Source of the DNA: Corynebacterium lujinxingii
Lineage (GTDB): Bacteria; Actinomycetota; Actinomycetes; Mycobacteriales; Mycobacteriaceae
DNA length: 64,000 nt
Direction of reading: 5' to 3'
NCBI RefSeq assembly: GCF_014490555.1
Contig: NZ_CP061032.1
Coordinates: 1 to 64,000, forward strand
The stretch's first letter is position 1. Every line of letters starts with the position of its first letter. The notes beneath the pieces are model-generated. The model was not told the DNA's origin. It saw only the letters and a program-made list of their open reading frames with translations, and did not search any database. Positions 53,144-61,294 of the stretch are shown here, piece by piece. Both the position numbers and the translations under genes were made by a program.

Positions 53144-53230
53144 GCCCGGGTGGCGGAATTGGCAGACGCGCTGGCTTCAGGTGCCAGTGTTCGCAAGAAC
53201 GTGGGGGTTCAAGTCCCCCCCCGGGCACCA
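53144..53230 (+). tRNA. tRNA-Leu (CAG)
   Basis: An 87-nt tRNA with encoded CCA: acceptor GCCCGGG/CCCGGGC, anticodon stem CTGGC/GCCAG with loop TTCAGGT (CAG, Leu), a long variable arm (GTTCGCAAGAAC) as in class II tRNAs, and T-arm GGGGGTTCAAGTCCCCC. Directly upstream of fhaA in opposite orientation, as in other Corynebacteriales. Confidence 0.97.
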
Positions 53231-53309
53231 TTTACGCCCCGACCACCCCGGTCGGGGCGTTTCGCTTTGCCCGGGCAAACACACCACATCCCCGCGGTAG
53301 CATCGGCCC

Positions 53310-54689
53310 ATGACCAAAGCGCAGCGCTGGGGCTTTTTCGCCGTCGTATCGCTCGGTCTGTTCATGATCGGCCTGGACAACTCGATCCTGTACACGGCGC
53401 TGCCGGCCCTGGAGCGCAGCCTGGGCGCGGGCCCCAGCGAGGGCCTATGGATCATCAACGCCTACCCGCTGGCGCTCTCCGGCCTCCTTTTGGGCACTGG
53501 CACGCTTGGCGACAGAGTCGGTCACCGCAAAATGTTCCTCATCGGCCTCGTGATCTTCGGCGCCGCGTCACTTGCGGCGGCGTTCGCACCGGGCACTGGG
53601 GAACTCATCGCCGCCCGGGCCCTGCTCGGCGTGGGTGCTGCGGTGATGATGCCGGCCACCCTCGCGCTGATCCGCTTGACGTTCCCGGATGAGCGCGAGC
53701 GCAACACCGCCATCGGCATTTGGGGCGCGGTCGCGGTCGTCGGCGGCGCATTGGGCCCGGTGGTCGGCGGCGCGCTGCTGGAGCACTTCTGGGTGGGGTC
53801 GGTGTTCCTCATCAACGTGCCCATCGTGGCCGCCGCGATCGTGCTCACGTTCATGCTCGCGCCGCCGAACATGCCGGATCCGGGCAAATCCTGGGACGTC
53901 ATCTCGTCGGTGTACTCGCTCATCGCCCTGTCGGGGCTGACGATGGCGATCAAACAGACCGCCAACACACAAAGCACGAAACTGCTCATCGGAGCGGTTG
54001 TGGCGTGTGTGGTCGGTGCGTGGTTGTTTGTTCGTCGTCAAGCAAGGCTCGAAGACCCGCTGCTCACGTTCGACATCTTCCGCTCGCGCATGTTCACCGG
54101 CGGGGTGCTCGCGGCGGCGGGCGGGATGTTCGTCATGGCTGGCGCGGAGTTGATGACCACGCAGAAGCTGCTGCTTATCGACGACTTCACGCCCCTGAAG
54201 GCCGGCACCACCGTCGCTGCGATGGCGCTGGCGGCGATTCCGGCGTCGACGCTCGGCGGGGCGTTTTTGCACAAGATCGGCTTCATGCCGCTGATCTCGG
54301 GTGGGTTCGCGGCGGCTGTGGTGGGGGCGTTGGCGTTGGGGGTGGGGGCGTCGTCGCAAAGCATCGCCTTGGAGGTGGCCGCGCTTGCGCTGCTGGGCCT
54401 GGCGGCGGGGTCGGTGATGAGTGTGTCCTCGATCGCGATCATTGGCGCGGCACCGATGAACCGCTCCGGTATGGCGGCGGGTGTGGAGGAGGTCTCCTAC
54501 GAGTTCGGCACGCTGACCACCGTGGCGCTGACGGGGTCGCTGCTGCAGCGCGGCCTGAACAATGGTGCGACCTATACTGACGCGTACGTGAACGTGCTGG
54601 TCGTGCTCGCGATCGGCGCCGCCGCGCTGTGCCTGGCCACGGTGTGGTGTTTCCGCGGCAACCCGAAGTCTGGAGGAGTCCTTGCCTGA
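53310..54689 (+). CDS. MFS multidrug exporter, DHA2 (EmrB/QacA) type
   Basis: A 459-residue transporter with about 14 membrane segments. The N-terminal motif D1 (GLDNSILYTALPALERSLG), motif A (GTLGDRVGHRKMFL) and motif C (GAVAVVGGALGPVVGG) place it among proton-driven drug/antiseptic exporters of the DHA2 group. The substrate is unknown. It overlaps the next gene by eight bases, so the two are co-transcribed. Confidence 0.9.
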   Translation: MTKAQRWGFFAVVSLGLFMIGLDNSILYTALPALERSLGAGPSEGLWIINAYPLALSGLLLGTGTLGDRVGHRKMFLIGLVIFGAASLAAAFAPGTGELIAARALLGVGAAVMMPATLALIRLTFPDERERNTAIGIWGAVAVVGGALGPVVGGALLEHFWVGSVFLINVPIVAAAIVLTFMLAPPNMPDPGKSWDVISSVYSLIALSGLTMAIKQTANTQSTKLLIGAVVACVVGAWLFVRRQARLEDPLLTFDIFRSRMFTGGVLAAAGGMFVMAGAELMTTQKLLLIDDFTPLKAGTTVAAMALAAIPASTLGGAFLHKIGFMPLISGGFAAAVVGALALGVGASSQSIALEVAALALLGLAAGSVMSVSSIAIIGAAPMNRSGMAAGVEEVSYEFGTLTTVALTGSLLQRGLNNGATYTDAYVNVLVVLAIGAAALCLATVWCFRGNPKSGGVLA

Positions 54690-55878
54690 CATGAACCCGC
54701 GCGCCTGGCACCGCAAGGCGTCGAAACCGGTGAGCATCTGGATGGCCGTGTTCATCCTCGCGGGCCTGGCCCACCCGTTCATCCCGGACGGGAACTGGCT
54801 GCTCATCCACATCTTCACCCTCGGCATTCTGGGCAACTCGATCCTGCTGTGGTCGCAAAACCTCACCGAGCGCTTCCTGGGGCAAAGGCTTGACGACGAC
54901 GCCCGCCCCGCCCAGCTCACCCGCACCTACCTCTTCAACGCCGGCACGGTGGCGGTGCTGATCGGCCAGGTCGCGCGCTGGTTCTGGCTGACCTGGATCG
55001 GCGCGCTCGTGGTCGGGGTGATGGTGGCCTGGCACGCGGTGGTCCTGGCCGGGCAGGTAAAAAGCGCGAAGCGAAGCAACGCCGGCGTTTTGGGCTTCGT
55101 GGCCTCTGCGTGCTGCCTGCCGGTGGGCGCGTTGTTCGGCGCAACGGTGGCGGCGGGGCTGCCAGGGCAGTGGCACGGCGCGGTGCGTCAGGCGCACATG
55201 TTTGTCAACGTCGGCGGGTTCGGCGGGTTTGCCGCGATGGGCGCGCTGAGCATCCTGTTCCCGGCGATGTGGCGCACCCGCGGGCACAACCGCGTCGGGC
55301 TAGCGCTGATGCTGGCAGGCGTGGGCGTGGCGGTGGCCGCCGCCGGTTCGCTCGCGCGCCTGTCGTGGCTGGCGGGTGTGGGCACGGTGGTGATCCTGGC
55401 CGGCTGGGTGTGGCTCTATCAGGGGTTTGTGGCTAACGCGCTCACGGTGTTCCGCGAACCGCGCGGCCGCGTGACCTACCCCGGTCTGTCGGCTTTGTTC
55501 GCGGTGGGGTGGCTCATCGGCGGGCTGGCCTGGTTCGCGGTGCTGCTGTTCGGCGGCACGGGCGACGCCCCGGTGCTGCCGCTGCTGCTCGGGTTCGCAG
55601 CCCAGCTGCTCATCGGCACGATGAGTTACCTCATGCCGACCACCATGGGCGGCGGCCCGACGGCGGTGAAGGCGGGGCTTGCCGAACTTGACCGCGGCGC
55701 CTACCTGCGCGTCGGCCTATTCAACGCGGCGCTGTTGGCGTGGCTGATCGTCGGCAACTCCTACGCGCGGATCGTGTTGTCGTTTGTGGCCTTCGGCGTG
55801 CTCGTGGCGTTCATCCCGCTGCTGACCCGCGCGGTGAAGGCGCAGGTGGCGGTGATTAAGGCGTCACGTCGACCTTAA
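54682..55878 (+). CDS. NnrS-like integral membrane protein
   Basis: A 398-residue polytopic protein (about 12 segments) with conserved His in membrane helices (AHPFIPD, LLIHIFTLGILGNSILLWSQ in part, RQAHMFVNVGGFGGFAAMG, SYLMPTTMGG). The pattern resembles NnrS and the haem-copper-like membrane domains found next to copper nitrite reductases. NnrS proteins bind haem and copper and protect against nitric oxide. Start TTG 54682 with GGAGG five bases upstream; ATG 54691 is the alternative. It ends convergently over the cupredoxin gene. The neighbouring copper and NO genes support the call. Confidence 0.6.
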   Translation: MPDMNPRAWHRKASKPVSIWMAVFILAGLAHPFIPDGNWLLIHIFTLGILGNSILLWSQNLTERFLGQRLDDDARPAQLTRTYLFNAGTVAVLIGQVARWFWLTWIGALVVGVMVAWHAVVLAGQVKSAKRSNAGVLGFVASACCLPVGALFGATVAAGLPGQWHGAVRQAHMFVNVGGFGGFAAMGALSILFPAMWRTRGHNRVGLALMLAGVGVAVAAAGSLARLSWLAGVGTVVILAGWVWLYQGFVANALTVFREPRGRVTYPGLSALFAVGWLIGGLAWFAVLLFGGTGDAPVLPLLLGFAAQLLIGTMSYLMPTTMGGGPTAVKAGLAELDRGAYLRVGLFNAALLAWLIVGNSYARIVLSFVAFGVLVAFIPLLTRAVKAQVAVIKASRRP

Positions 55879-56239
55879 ACGTCATGCCCATCGTCTTGTG
55901 CCCGGCGATGGTGCACCAGCCGAGGGCGTCCACGTTGAACTCGCCGTAGTACGCGGTGGAGGTCTCGCCCGGGTCGAGCCGGCCCGAGTGGCCCTCGCCG
56001 ACCTTCAGGTCGTGCTCCTCCTCACCGGAGTTGGTCAGGTTGACCACGAGTTTCGTGCCACGGGGCACCTCCACCCGGTCGGGGATGAACCGCATGCGGT
56101 CCACATCCACGTCGACGGTGATGACGTCGTCGCCGGTGGGGATGTCGTCGGCACGCGAATGCACCACAGCGGCCGCCGATGCCGTGCCTGCGACAAGCGT
56201 TGCGACGACCGCCCACGCCACCGTATCCACACGCGCCAC
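55856..56239 (-). CDS. Cupredoxin-domain copper protein
   Basis: A 127-residue exported protein: an N-terminal hydrophobic segment (signal or anchor, about 5-25) and a cupredoxin fold with type-1 copper ligands His in EEEHDLKV, Cys in LGWCTIAGH, His in the same motif and Met in KTMGMTF. It probably carries electrons or copper outside the membrane for the NnrS-like partner. GTG 56239 gives good spacing from AAGGAG; GTG 56245 is also in frame. It is divergent from the HTH regulator. Confidence 0.85.
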   Translation of the reverse strand: MARVDTVAWAVVATLVAGTASAAAVVHSRADDIPTGDDVITVDVDVDRMRFIPDRVEVPRGTKLVVNLTNSGEEEHDLKVGEGHSGRLDPGETSTAYYGEFNVDALGWCTIAGHKTMGMTFKVDVTP

Positions 56240-56290
56240 TGCCACAGCTCCTTCCTGTTTGATACGACTATTGTAGAGCCCACCATTTTA

Positions 56291-56307
56291 GAGTTGTACT
56301 ACAACTC
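56291..56307. promoter_or_regulatory. Inverted repeat operator between cupredoxin and regulator genes
   Basis: GAGTTGT-ACT-ACAACTC, a perfect 7-3-7 repeat, is centred in the 117-bp divergent gap, in position to control both the regulator and the cupredoxin gene. Confidence 0.65.
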
Positions 56308-56356
56308 AGGTAGACGTATGATCAAGTTGTTTTGAACATTGTCCGGGAGAACACAT

Positions 56357-57040
56357 ATGGAACGCAGGCAGGGACCGCGACCGGCTGGTGACCTGGTCAC
56401 CGCGTTGGGTCAGCTCAGCGCGAAGCAGGTCGACGTGTTCCAGAAGATCCAGGCCCACCCGGAAGGCGTTCAGGTCGCGCAAATCGGCAAATCCCTCGGC
56501 ATGCACCCGAACACCGTGCGCGGGCACCTTGACGAGCTCATGGCCGCCGGGGTGATCACCCGCCGCGTCATTCCCGCTCGCGGTCGCGGCCGCCCGTCGC
56601 ACGCCTACACCGCCCGCGTGCCCCGCACGGATCGCGCGTCCCGTGCCATGGTCGCGCTGGTGGAGGTGCTGGCAAGCCAGCTTCCCGACGACGACACCTC
56701 CAGCGCCCACGCCATCGGCCGCCAGTGGGCCGAGCAGTTCAACGAAGACCGTGGCGCCGCACCGGCGACCGACCTGGACACCGCTGAAGTGCAGACATCC
56801 GAGATCCTGCGCGAGATGGGCTTCGACCCGGTGAAACGCCAGGAGGCGACCACGCCGAAGATGCGTGAGATCGGCCTGAACGCGTGCCCGTTCATCACCG
56901 AGCAGAACACCCGGCCCGCGCCCGTGATCTGTGCGCTGCACCAGGGCTTCCTCGACCGGAACGTCGGCGGCATTGAGGTGAAACTGCGCCCCCACGACAG
57001 GCCGGGGGAGTGCGGTGCCCGGCTCACCAGGCAGGACTAG
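56357..57040 (+). CDS. HTH regulator with C-terminal Cys cluster, probable NO or redox sensor
   Basis: A 227-residue protein from ATG 56357 (GGGAGA six bases upstream). The N-terminal winged HTH reads GVQVAQIGKSLGMHPNTVRGHLDEL (ArsR/SufR-like, quoted in part). The C-terminal domain has Cys in NACPFI, ICALHQGFL and GECGARL, spaced as in the SufR group, whose Cys bind an Fe-S cluster. Such regulators sense nitric oxide or redox state. Its place between cupredoxin and flavohaemoglobin genes supports control of NO defence. It overlaps hmp convergently by four bases. Confidence 0.8.
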   Translation: MERRQGPRPAGDLVTALGQLSAKQVDVFQKIQAHPEGVQVAQIGKSLGMHPNTVRGHLDELMAAGVITRRVIPARGRGRPSHAYTARVPRTDRASRAMVALVEVLASQLPDDDTSSAHAIGRQWAEQFNEDRGAAPATDLDTAEVQTSEILREMGFDPVKRQEATTPKMREIGLNACPFITEQNTRPAPVICALHQGFLDRNVGGIEVKLRPHDRPGECGARLTRQD

Positions 57041-58209
57041 GACACGAGCCAGTCGTTCGGGCTGAACAACTCGTAGAAGACGTTCGCTGGGGCCTTGTCA
57101 TCCGGGAGGGCGGCAAGGTCGTCGCGTAGCGACTGCAAGAAGCCGGTCCCGCCGCAGAGGTAGACGTCGGCGCCTGCGACGTCGATCACGTCGATGTCGA
57201 CGCGCTCACCGCTGTCGCGGAAGAACGGATGGATAGAGCCGTCGTTGAGCGCGGCCACCAGGTCGCGGCTTTCCTGCGCTTGCGCCCAGGTGGCTTCCGA
57301 TGAGTCCGAGTGCACGTAGGTCACCCGACGCGGATCGTTGTGCTTGACCAGGTGCGTGAGGATGCCGGTCAGCGGCGTCGAACCAATGCCGGAGGAGATG
57401 AGCACGATCGGGTTATCGCCCGGACGCAGGACGAGGTCGCCGGCGGCGAGCGTCGCATCGACGGTGTCACCGACTGCGACGCGGTTCTGCAGGAAGGACG
57501 AGACTTCGCCGTCCGTCTGCACCGCAATGCGGTAGTGGGATGCGTCGCCGTCGATGATCGAGTACTGGCGCAGCTGGCGGGCGCCGTCGTCGAGCTTGAC
57601 CCCGATCGAGGTGTACTGGCCCGGTTTCGGCGCGGAGAAATCCCCTTCGATGGTGAACGCGGTCACGGTGTCGGTGAGCGCCTCCTTCGCGGCAACGGTG
57701 CCGCGGCGGAACACGTCGCCATCTGCCACACCGTCAGAGGCGTAGAGCTCCTTTTCGTGCTTGACCAGTACGTCCGCCATCAGCCAGTAGACCGCGTCCC
57801 AGGCTTCGGCCACCTCGGGGGTGACGGCGTCGCCAAGCGTTTCTGCGATGGCGGCCATCAAGTTGTCGTGCACGATCTGGTACTGGTCTTCGGTGATGCC
57901 CAGTGAGACGTGCTTGTGCGCGATGCGGTCGAGCATCATTACGGGGTCGGGCTGGGAGTCGTCCACAAGATGCGCCGCGAACTTCACCACCGACGCGGCG
58001 AGCGCTTTCTGCTGCGCGTTCTGTTTTTGGTTGCCGCGGTTGAATAGGTCGGAAATGAGCTCGGGGTGCGCCGCGAACATCTTCGAGTAGAAGGTGCTGG
58101 CGATGGTCTGCATGTTGTCGGCGACCGGTGCGAGCGTGGCCTTCACAGTCTCAGCGTGGGCATCCGAGAGATACTTGCGTTTCGAGTCGGGGAACGAGTC
58201 AACGTACAT
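57037..58209 (-). CDS. hmp: Flavohaemoglobin (nitric oxide dioxygenase)
   Basis: It oxidises NO to nitrate with O2 and NAD(P)H. The 390-residue protein has a globin domain (proximal His in HKHVSLGI; helix-E NQKQNAQQKAL) followed by an FAD domain (RQYSIIDG) and NAD-binding domain (LISSGIGSTPLTGIL, YLCGGTGF). The gene sits beside the Cys-containing regulator. A TATAAT-like hexamer lies in the short upstream gap (58210-58257). Confidence 0.94.
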   Translation of the reverse strand: MYVDSFPDSKRKYLSDAHAETVKATLAPVADNMQTIASTFYSKMFAAHPELISDLFNRGNQKQNAQQKALAASVVKFAAHLVDDSQPDPVMMLDRIAHKHVSLGITEDQYQIVHDNLMAAIAETLGDAVTPEVAEAWDAVYWLMADVLVKHEKELYASDGVADGDVFRRGTVAAKEALTDTVTAFTIEGDFSAPKPGQYTSIGVKLDDGARQLRQYSIIDGDASHYRIAVQTDGEVSSFLQNRVAVGDTVDATLAAGDLVLRPGDNPIVLISSGIGSTPLTGILTHLVKHNDPRRVTYVHSDSSEATWAQAQESRDLVAALNDGSIHPFFRDSGERVDIDVIDVAGADVYLCGGTGFLQSLRDDLAALPDDKAPANVFYELFSPNDWLVS

Positions 58210-58257
58210 CAGGGCCTCCTTGAAGTTGCGGATCGAATAAGCACGATTATAGCCGTT

Positions 58258-59517
58258 TTAAAGCAGGTCGCGTGTTGCGGAGTCGATGTCCTGGATGAGG
58301 AAACAGTTTGAATACGGCAGGTCCTCCGCCTCCCCGAACGTGTCTAAAAAGTCCACGGCGAAGTGGTGCAGTTGCGGCATCAACCCTTGTTCCGCCTGCT
58401 CAAAAGGTTGCCTGTTCACCACTCTGGCGAAGCCGATGTCTTGCTCCCGAAACGACGCGAACAGCGCGTCTTTCAACGCGTCCGCCTCCGGTGTGTTGCT
58501 GGTGGGGAAACAGACACGAAAATCACGCGGGATCCAGTGGTAGATCGCATTTGCGTACTCGAAAATCAGGTCGGGATCGGTGGTGGACGTGAGTTCGTCG
58601 TAAAGCAAACGCGCGGGTGCCGCGGAAGGGTTACGGGCCACAACGTGATGTAGCGATTCGCCGACCGCAGCCACGAGCGGGCCCGCAGCGGGAGACTCGA
58701 CCAGTAGGCCCGTACACTCCTGGGCACGGGCGCACGACAAGTAATACTCGACCGCGCTGGTGCCGCAGCCCACCAGGCTGTCCAGGTAATCGTCGACGCC
58801 GACGCGCACATCGCGCAGGATCTCATGTGGGAGCTCCGTGCCGTCGTCGTCCACGTCCACCTGCAGAGACACTCTCCCGAGGGGAAATGCGCGGTCTATA
58901 AAGGCCAGTGGGAGGGTGTCCTCCGGGACCATGTCCAGTGAAAACACCTGGCGTCCTTCGCGGACGAATTCGTCGGCGGTGAGGGAGCCGATACGCACGC
59001 TGAACGTGTCGGGGTCGGGCAGGCGCAGGATATCGAAGTCGGCGGGGGACTGGGTGTCGTCGACAATCGCGTACTCGGTCACGCCTGGGATCGGCCGCGT
59101 CAACGGCTGAGGCATCACCGTGCGGAGCTCGTCCCAGGCGCCGTCCATCGCGTCTTCGATCTCGAACTCACCCGCAAGCTGCGCCGCGTACCGGGCGAGA
59201 GAATGGGCGTAGACGAACCGGGGTTCGACCCGTTCCAACTGCTCCATCGCCTGCCGCAGCGCGTCGAGGTAGAAAAACTGGTCGGAGACGTGCATGTCGG
59301 CTGCGTCTCTCGCTAGGTCGAAGCACTGCCGCGCATACGCGAGCGTCGCGTAGTCCACGGGAGTTTTAAAACCACGGGTCGGGCGTGGTTTCCAGATGGC
59401 GAAGAAGTCGTCCATAAATGCCTGCACGTTGTGCAGATCGCGGTCGTTCAGATCGCCCCAGATCTTCCACGTGACTTCAAGGCCGTTTGGGCGGGCGGTG
59501 CCACTGTAATCGCTCAT
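58258..59517 (-). CDS. Unknown 419-residue protein
   Basis: An acidic, cytoplasmic-looking protein without signal peptide or membrane segments. It contains no motif I recognise; features include RGFKTPVDYATLAYARQCFDLA (early), VGVDDYLDSLVGCGTSAVEYYLS near the middle and PYSNCFLIQDIDSATRDLL at the end (quoted as short parts). Both end positions are clean: ATG 59517 and a stop 48 bases from hmp. Codon use is normal for the genome. Phage- or defence-related origin cannot be excluded. Confidence 0.7.
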   Translation of the reverse strand: MSDYSGTARPNGLEVTWKIWGDLNDRDLHNVQAFMDDFFAIWKPRPTRGFKTPVDYATLAYARQCFDLARDAADMHVSDQFFYLDALRQAMEQLERVEPRFVYAHSLARYAAQLAGEFEIEDAMDGAWDELRTVMPQPLTRPIPGVTEYAIVDDTQSPADFDILRLPDPDTFSVRIGSLTADEFVREGRQVFSLDMVPEDTLPLAFIDRAFPLGRVSLQVDVDDDGTELPHEILRDVRVGVDDYLDSLVGCGTSAVEYYLSCARAQECTGLLVESPAAGPLVAAVGESLHHVVARNPSAAPARLLYDELTSTTDPDLIFEYANAIYHWIPRDFRVCFPTSNTPEADALKDALFASFREQDIGFARVVNRQPFEQAEQGLMPQLHHFAVDFLDTFGEAEDLPYSNCFLIQDIDSATRDLL

Positions 59518-59584
59518 GAGGTGGATCTAACCACCGCACACGACACCGTTCGAACATGTCGGCGCACGCTCTAGACTGTCGTGC

Positions 59585-61246
59585 ATGCGCTCGCCCGTGA
59601 ACCAGTATTTGCAAAACATCCTCGACGAGGTGCGTGACGACGACTCCGGTCACCGCGCCGACTACATCGACGTGCTCAAGCACGCCGACCCGGACAAACT
59701 CGGCCTCGCGCTATGCACCACCGACGGGCAGCTTTACGTGGTGGGCGACGGCGATTACGAGTTCACCATTCAGTCCATCTCCAAGCCGTTCGTCTACGCG
59801 CTTGCGCTTGACATGTACGGTCTGGACCATGTTGACGCGCACGTCGGCGTCGAGCCGTCCGGCGAGGCGTTCAACGCGCTGTCGCTTGATAGCGACGGAC
59901 GCCCCGCCAACCCGCTGATCAACGCCGGCGCGATCACCGTCAACCAGTTAATCGGCGGCCCCGACATTCCGGTCGAGCAGCGCAGCGAAAAACTCCGCGA
60001 CTACTTCTCGCGTTTGGCGGGCCGCGAACTGACCATCGACCAGCGCGTCCTCGATTCCGAACTGGAGACCGCCGACCGCAACTTGGCGTTTGCCCACATG
60101 CTGCGCGAAGCCGACAAGATTAGCGACGACGCACACGATGCCGTCGCCTCCTACATCGCGCAGTGCGCCGTGCGGGTGACGGTGAAAGACCTCGCGGTGA
60201 TGGCCGCCACCTTGGCCAACGGCGGCACCCAGCCGGTCACGGGCGAGAAGGTCATCTCCGCCGAAGCCGCGCGCCTCGCCCAGGCGGTGATGGTCTCCGC
60301 GGGCATGTACGATGCGTCCGGGCGCTGGATGGTCAACGTCGGCATCCCCGCGAAATCCGGCGTGGCCGGCGGGCTGATCGGGACGCTGCCAGGGCAGTTG
60401 GGGATTTCGTCGTTAAGCCCGCGTCTGGACAAGCAGGGCAACTCCGTGCGCGGCGTGAAAATCTTCCGCAAACTGTCCGATTCGTTGGGCCTGAACCTGC
60501 TGTCGTCCAACTTCTACCGCGCGCCGGGCATCAAGCGCATTGAGCGTCGCGACGACGCCGACATCGTCGAACTCCAAGGCATGATCAACTTCACCTCCGC
60601 GGAGAAGATCCTGCGCGGGCTGGCCGAGCGCCGCCTGACCAACAAGAACATCATCCTCGACGTCTCGGGTGTGACTTCCTTTAACAAAGCCGGCCGCGAC
60701 CTGATCAAGGACGGGCTGATGCAGTACCGCGACGACGGCTACCAGGTCTCCATCTACGACCCGGACCACACACTTTCCGACTGGAAGTTCGCCGACGGCA
60801 CCACCGCCGAAGCCATCCGCGACTTCACCGCCTCGTTTTCCGTGCCCGCGACGCGTGAAGAGGTGTACGACGCCATCACCACCCCGAACTCCTGGTGGGG
60901 CGCACTCGTGGAAGGCGACGCCGCCGAGCAGGGCTCCGAGTTCCACTACTCCGACAAGGACCGCTACGTGGGCTTTTCCGTCAAGGAGGCCGACGACGGC
61001 AAACGCGTGGTCTGGGACGTCGAACCCACCGACAACCCGAACGAGGACCACGAGTGGGACGACACCTCGCTCATCTTCGACATCGAAGAGGACGACTCCG
61101 GCAAGACCAAGGTCAACTTCACCCACCGCGGCATGCGCCCGCACGACAGCGGCTACGAGGAGATTGCCAAGGAGTGGCGCGAGCGCATCGCCAAGGGCCT
61201 GCGCCCGCTCATCGGACGGCAGGAGGAAAAAACGACCGATTCGTAA
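59585..61246 (+). CDS. glsA: Glutaminase A fused to STAS and SRPBCC domains
   Basis: A 553-residue protein. Residues about 1-305 are a serine-dependent glutaminase (glutamine to glutamate and ammonia): SxxK in QSISKPF, NPLINAGAI, and the MVNVGIPAKSGVAGGL segment. Residues about 315-415 form a STAS domain (VELQGMINFTSAEKIL, IILDVSGVTSFNKAGRDL). Residues about 418-545 resemble the SRPBCC/AHSA1 fold (FSVPATREEVYDAITTPNSWW, then GFSVKEADDGKRVVWDVEP). Glutaminase-STAS proteins are known in actinobacteria; the third domain is less usual and may bind a hydrophobic ligand. ATG 59585. Confidence 0.88.
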   Translation: MRSPVNQYLQNILDEVRDDDSGHRADYIDVLKHADPDKLGLALCTTDGQLYVVGDGDYEFTIQSISKPFVYALALDMYGLDHVDAHVGVEPSGEAFNALSLDSDGRPANPLINAGAITVNQLIGGPDIPVEQRSEKLRDYFSRLAGRELTIDQRVLDSELETADRNLAFAHMLREADKISDDAHDAVASYIAQCAVRVTVKDLAVMAATLANGGTQPVTGEKVISAEAARLAQAVMVSAGMYDASGRWMVNVGIPAKSGVAGGLIGTLPGQLGISSLSPRLDKQGNSVRGVKIFRKLSDSLGLNLLSSNFYRAPGIKRIERRDDADIVELQGMINFTSAEKILRGLAERRLTNKNIILDVSGVTSFNKAGRDLIKDGLMQYRDDGYQVSIYDPDHTLSDWKFADGTTAEAIRDFTASFSVPATREEVYDAITTPNSWWGALVEGDAAEQGSEFHYSDKDRYVGFSVKEADDGKRVVWDVEPTDNPNEDHEWDDTSLIFDIEEDDSGKTKVNFTHRGMRPHDSGYEEIAKEWRERIAKGLRPLIGRQEEKTTDS

Positions 61247-61294
61247 CGGAAAATCCGACTGGTTCAGCGCGGAAAATTGGTAGTGTTGAAGCCT

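Noticed and set aside
56321..56347. Possible extra GATTGTT-type site before the HTH regulator (GTTGTTTTGAACATTGT)
   Set aside because: The centre spacing and arms do not fit GATTGTT-S-AACAATC; likely chance similarity.
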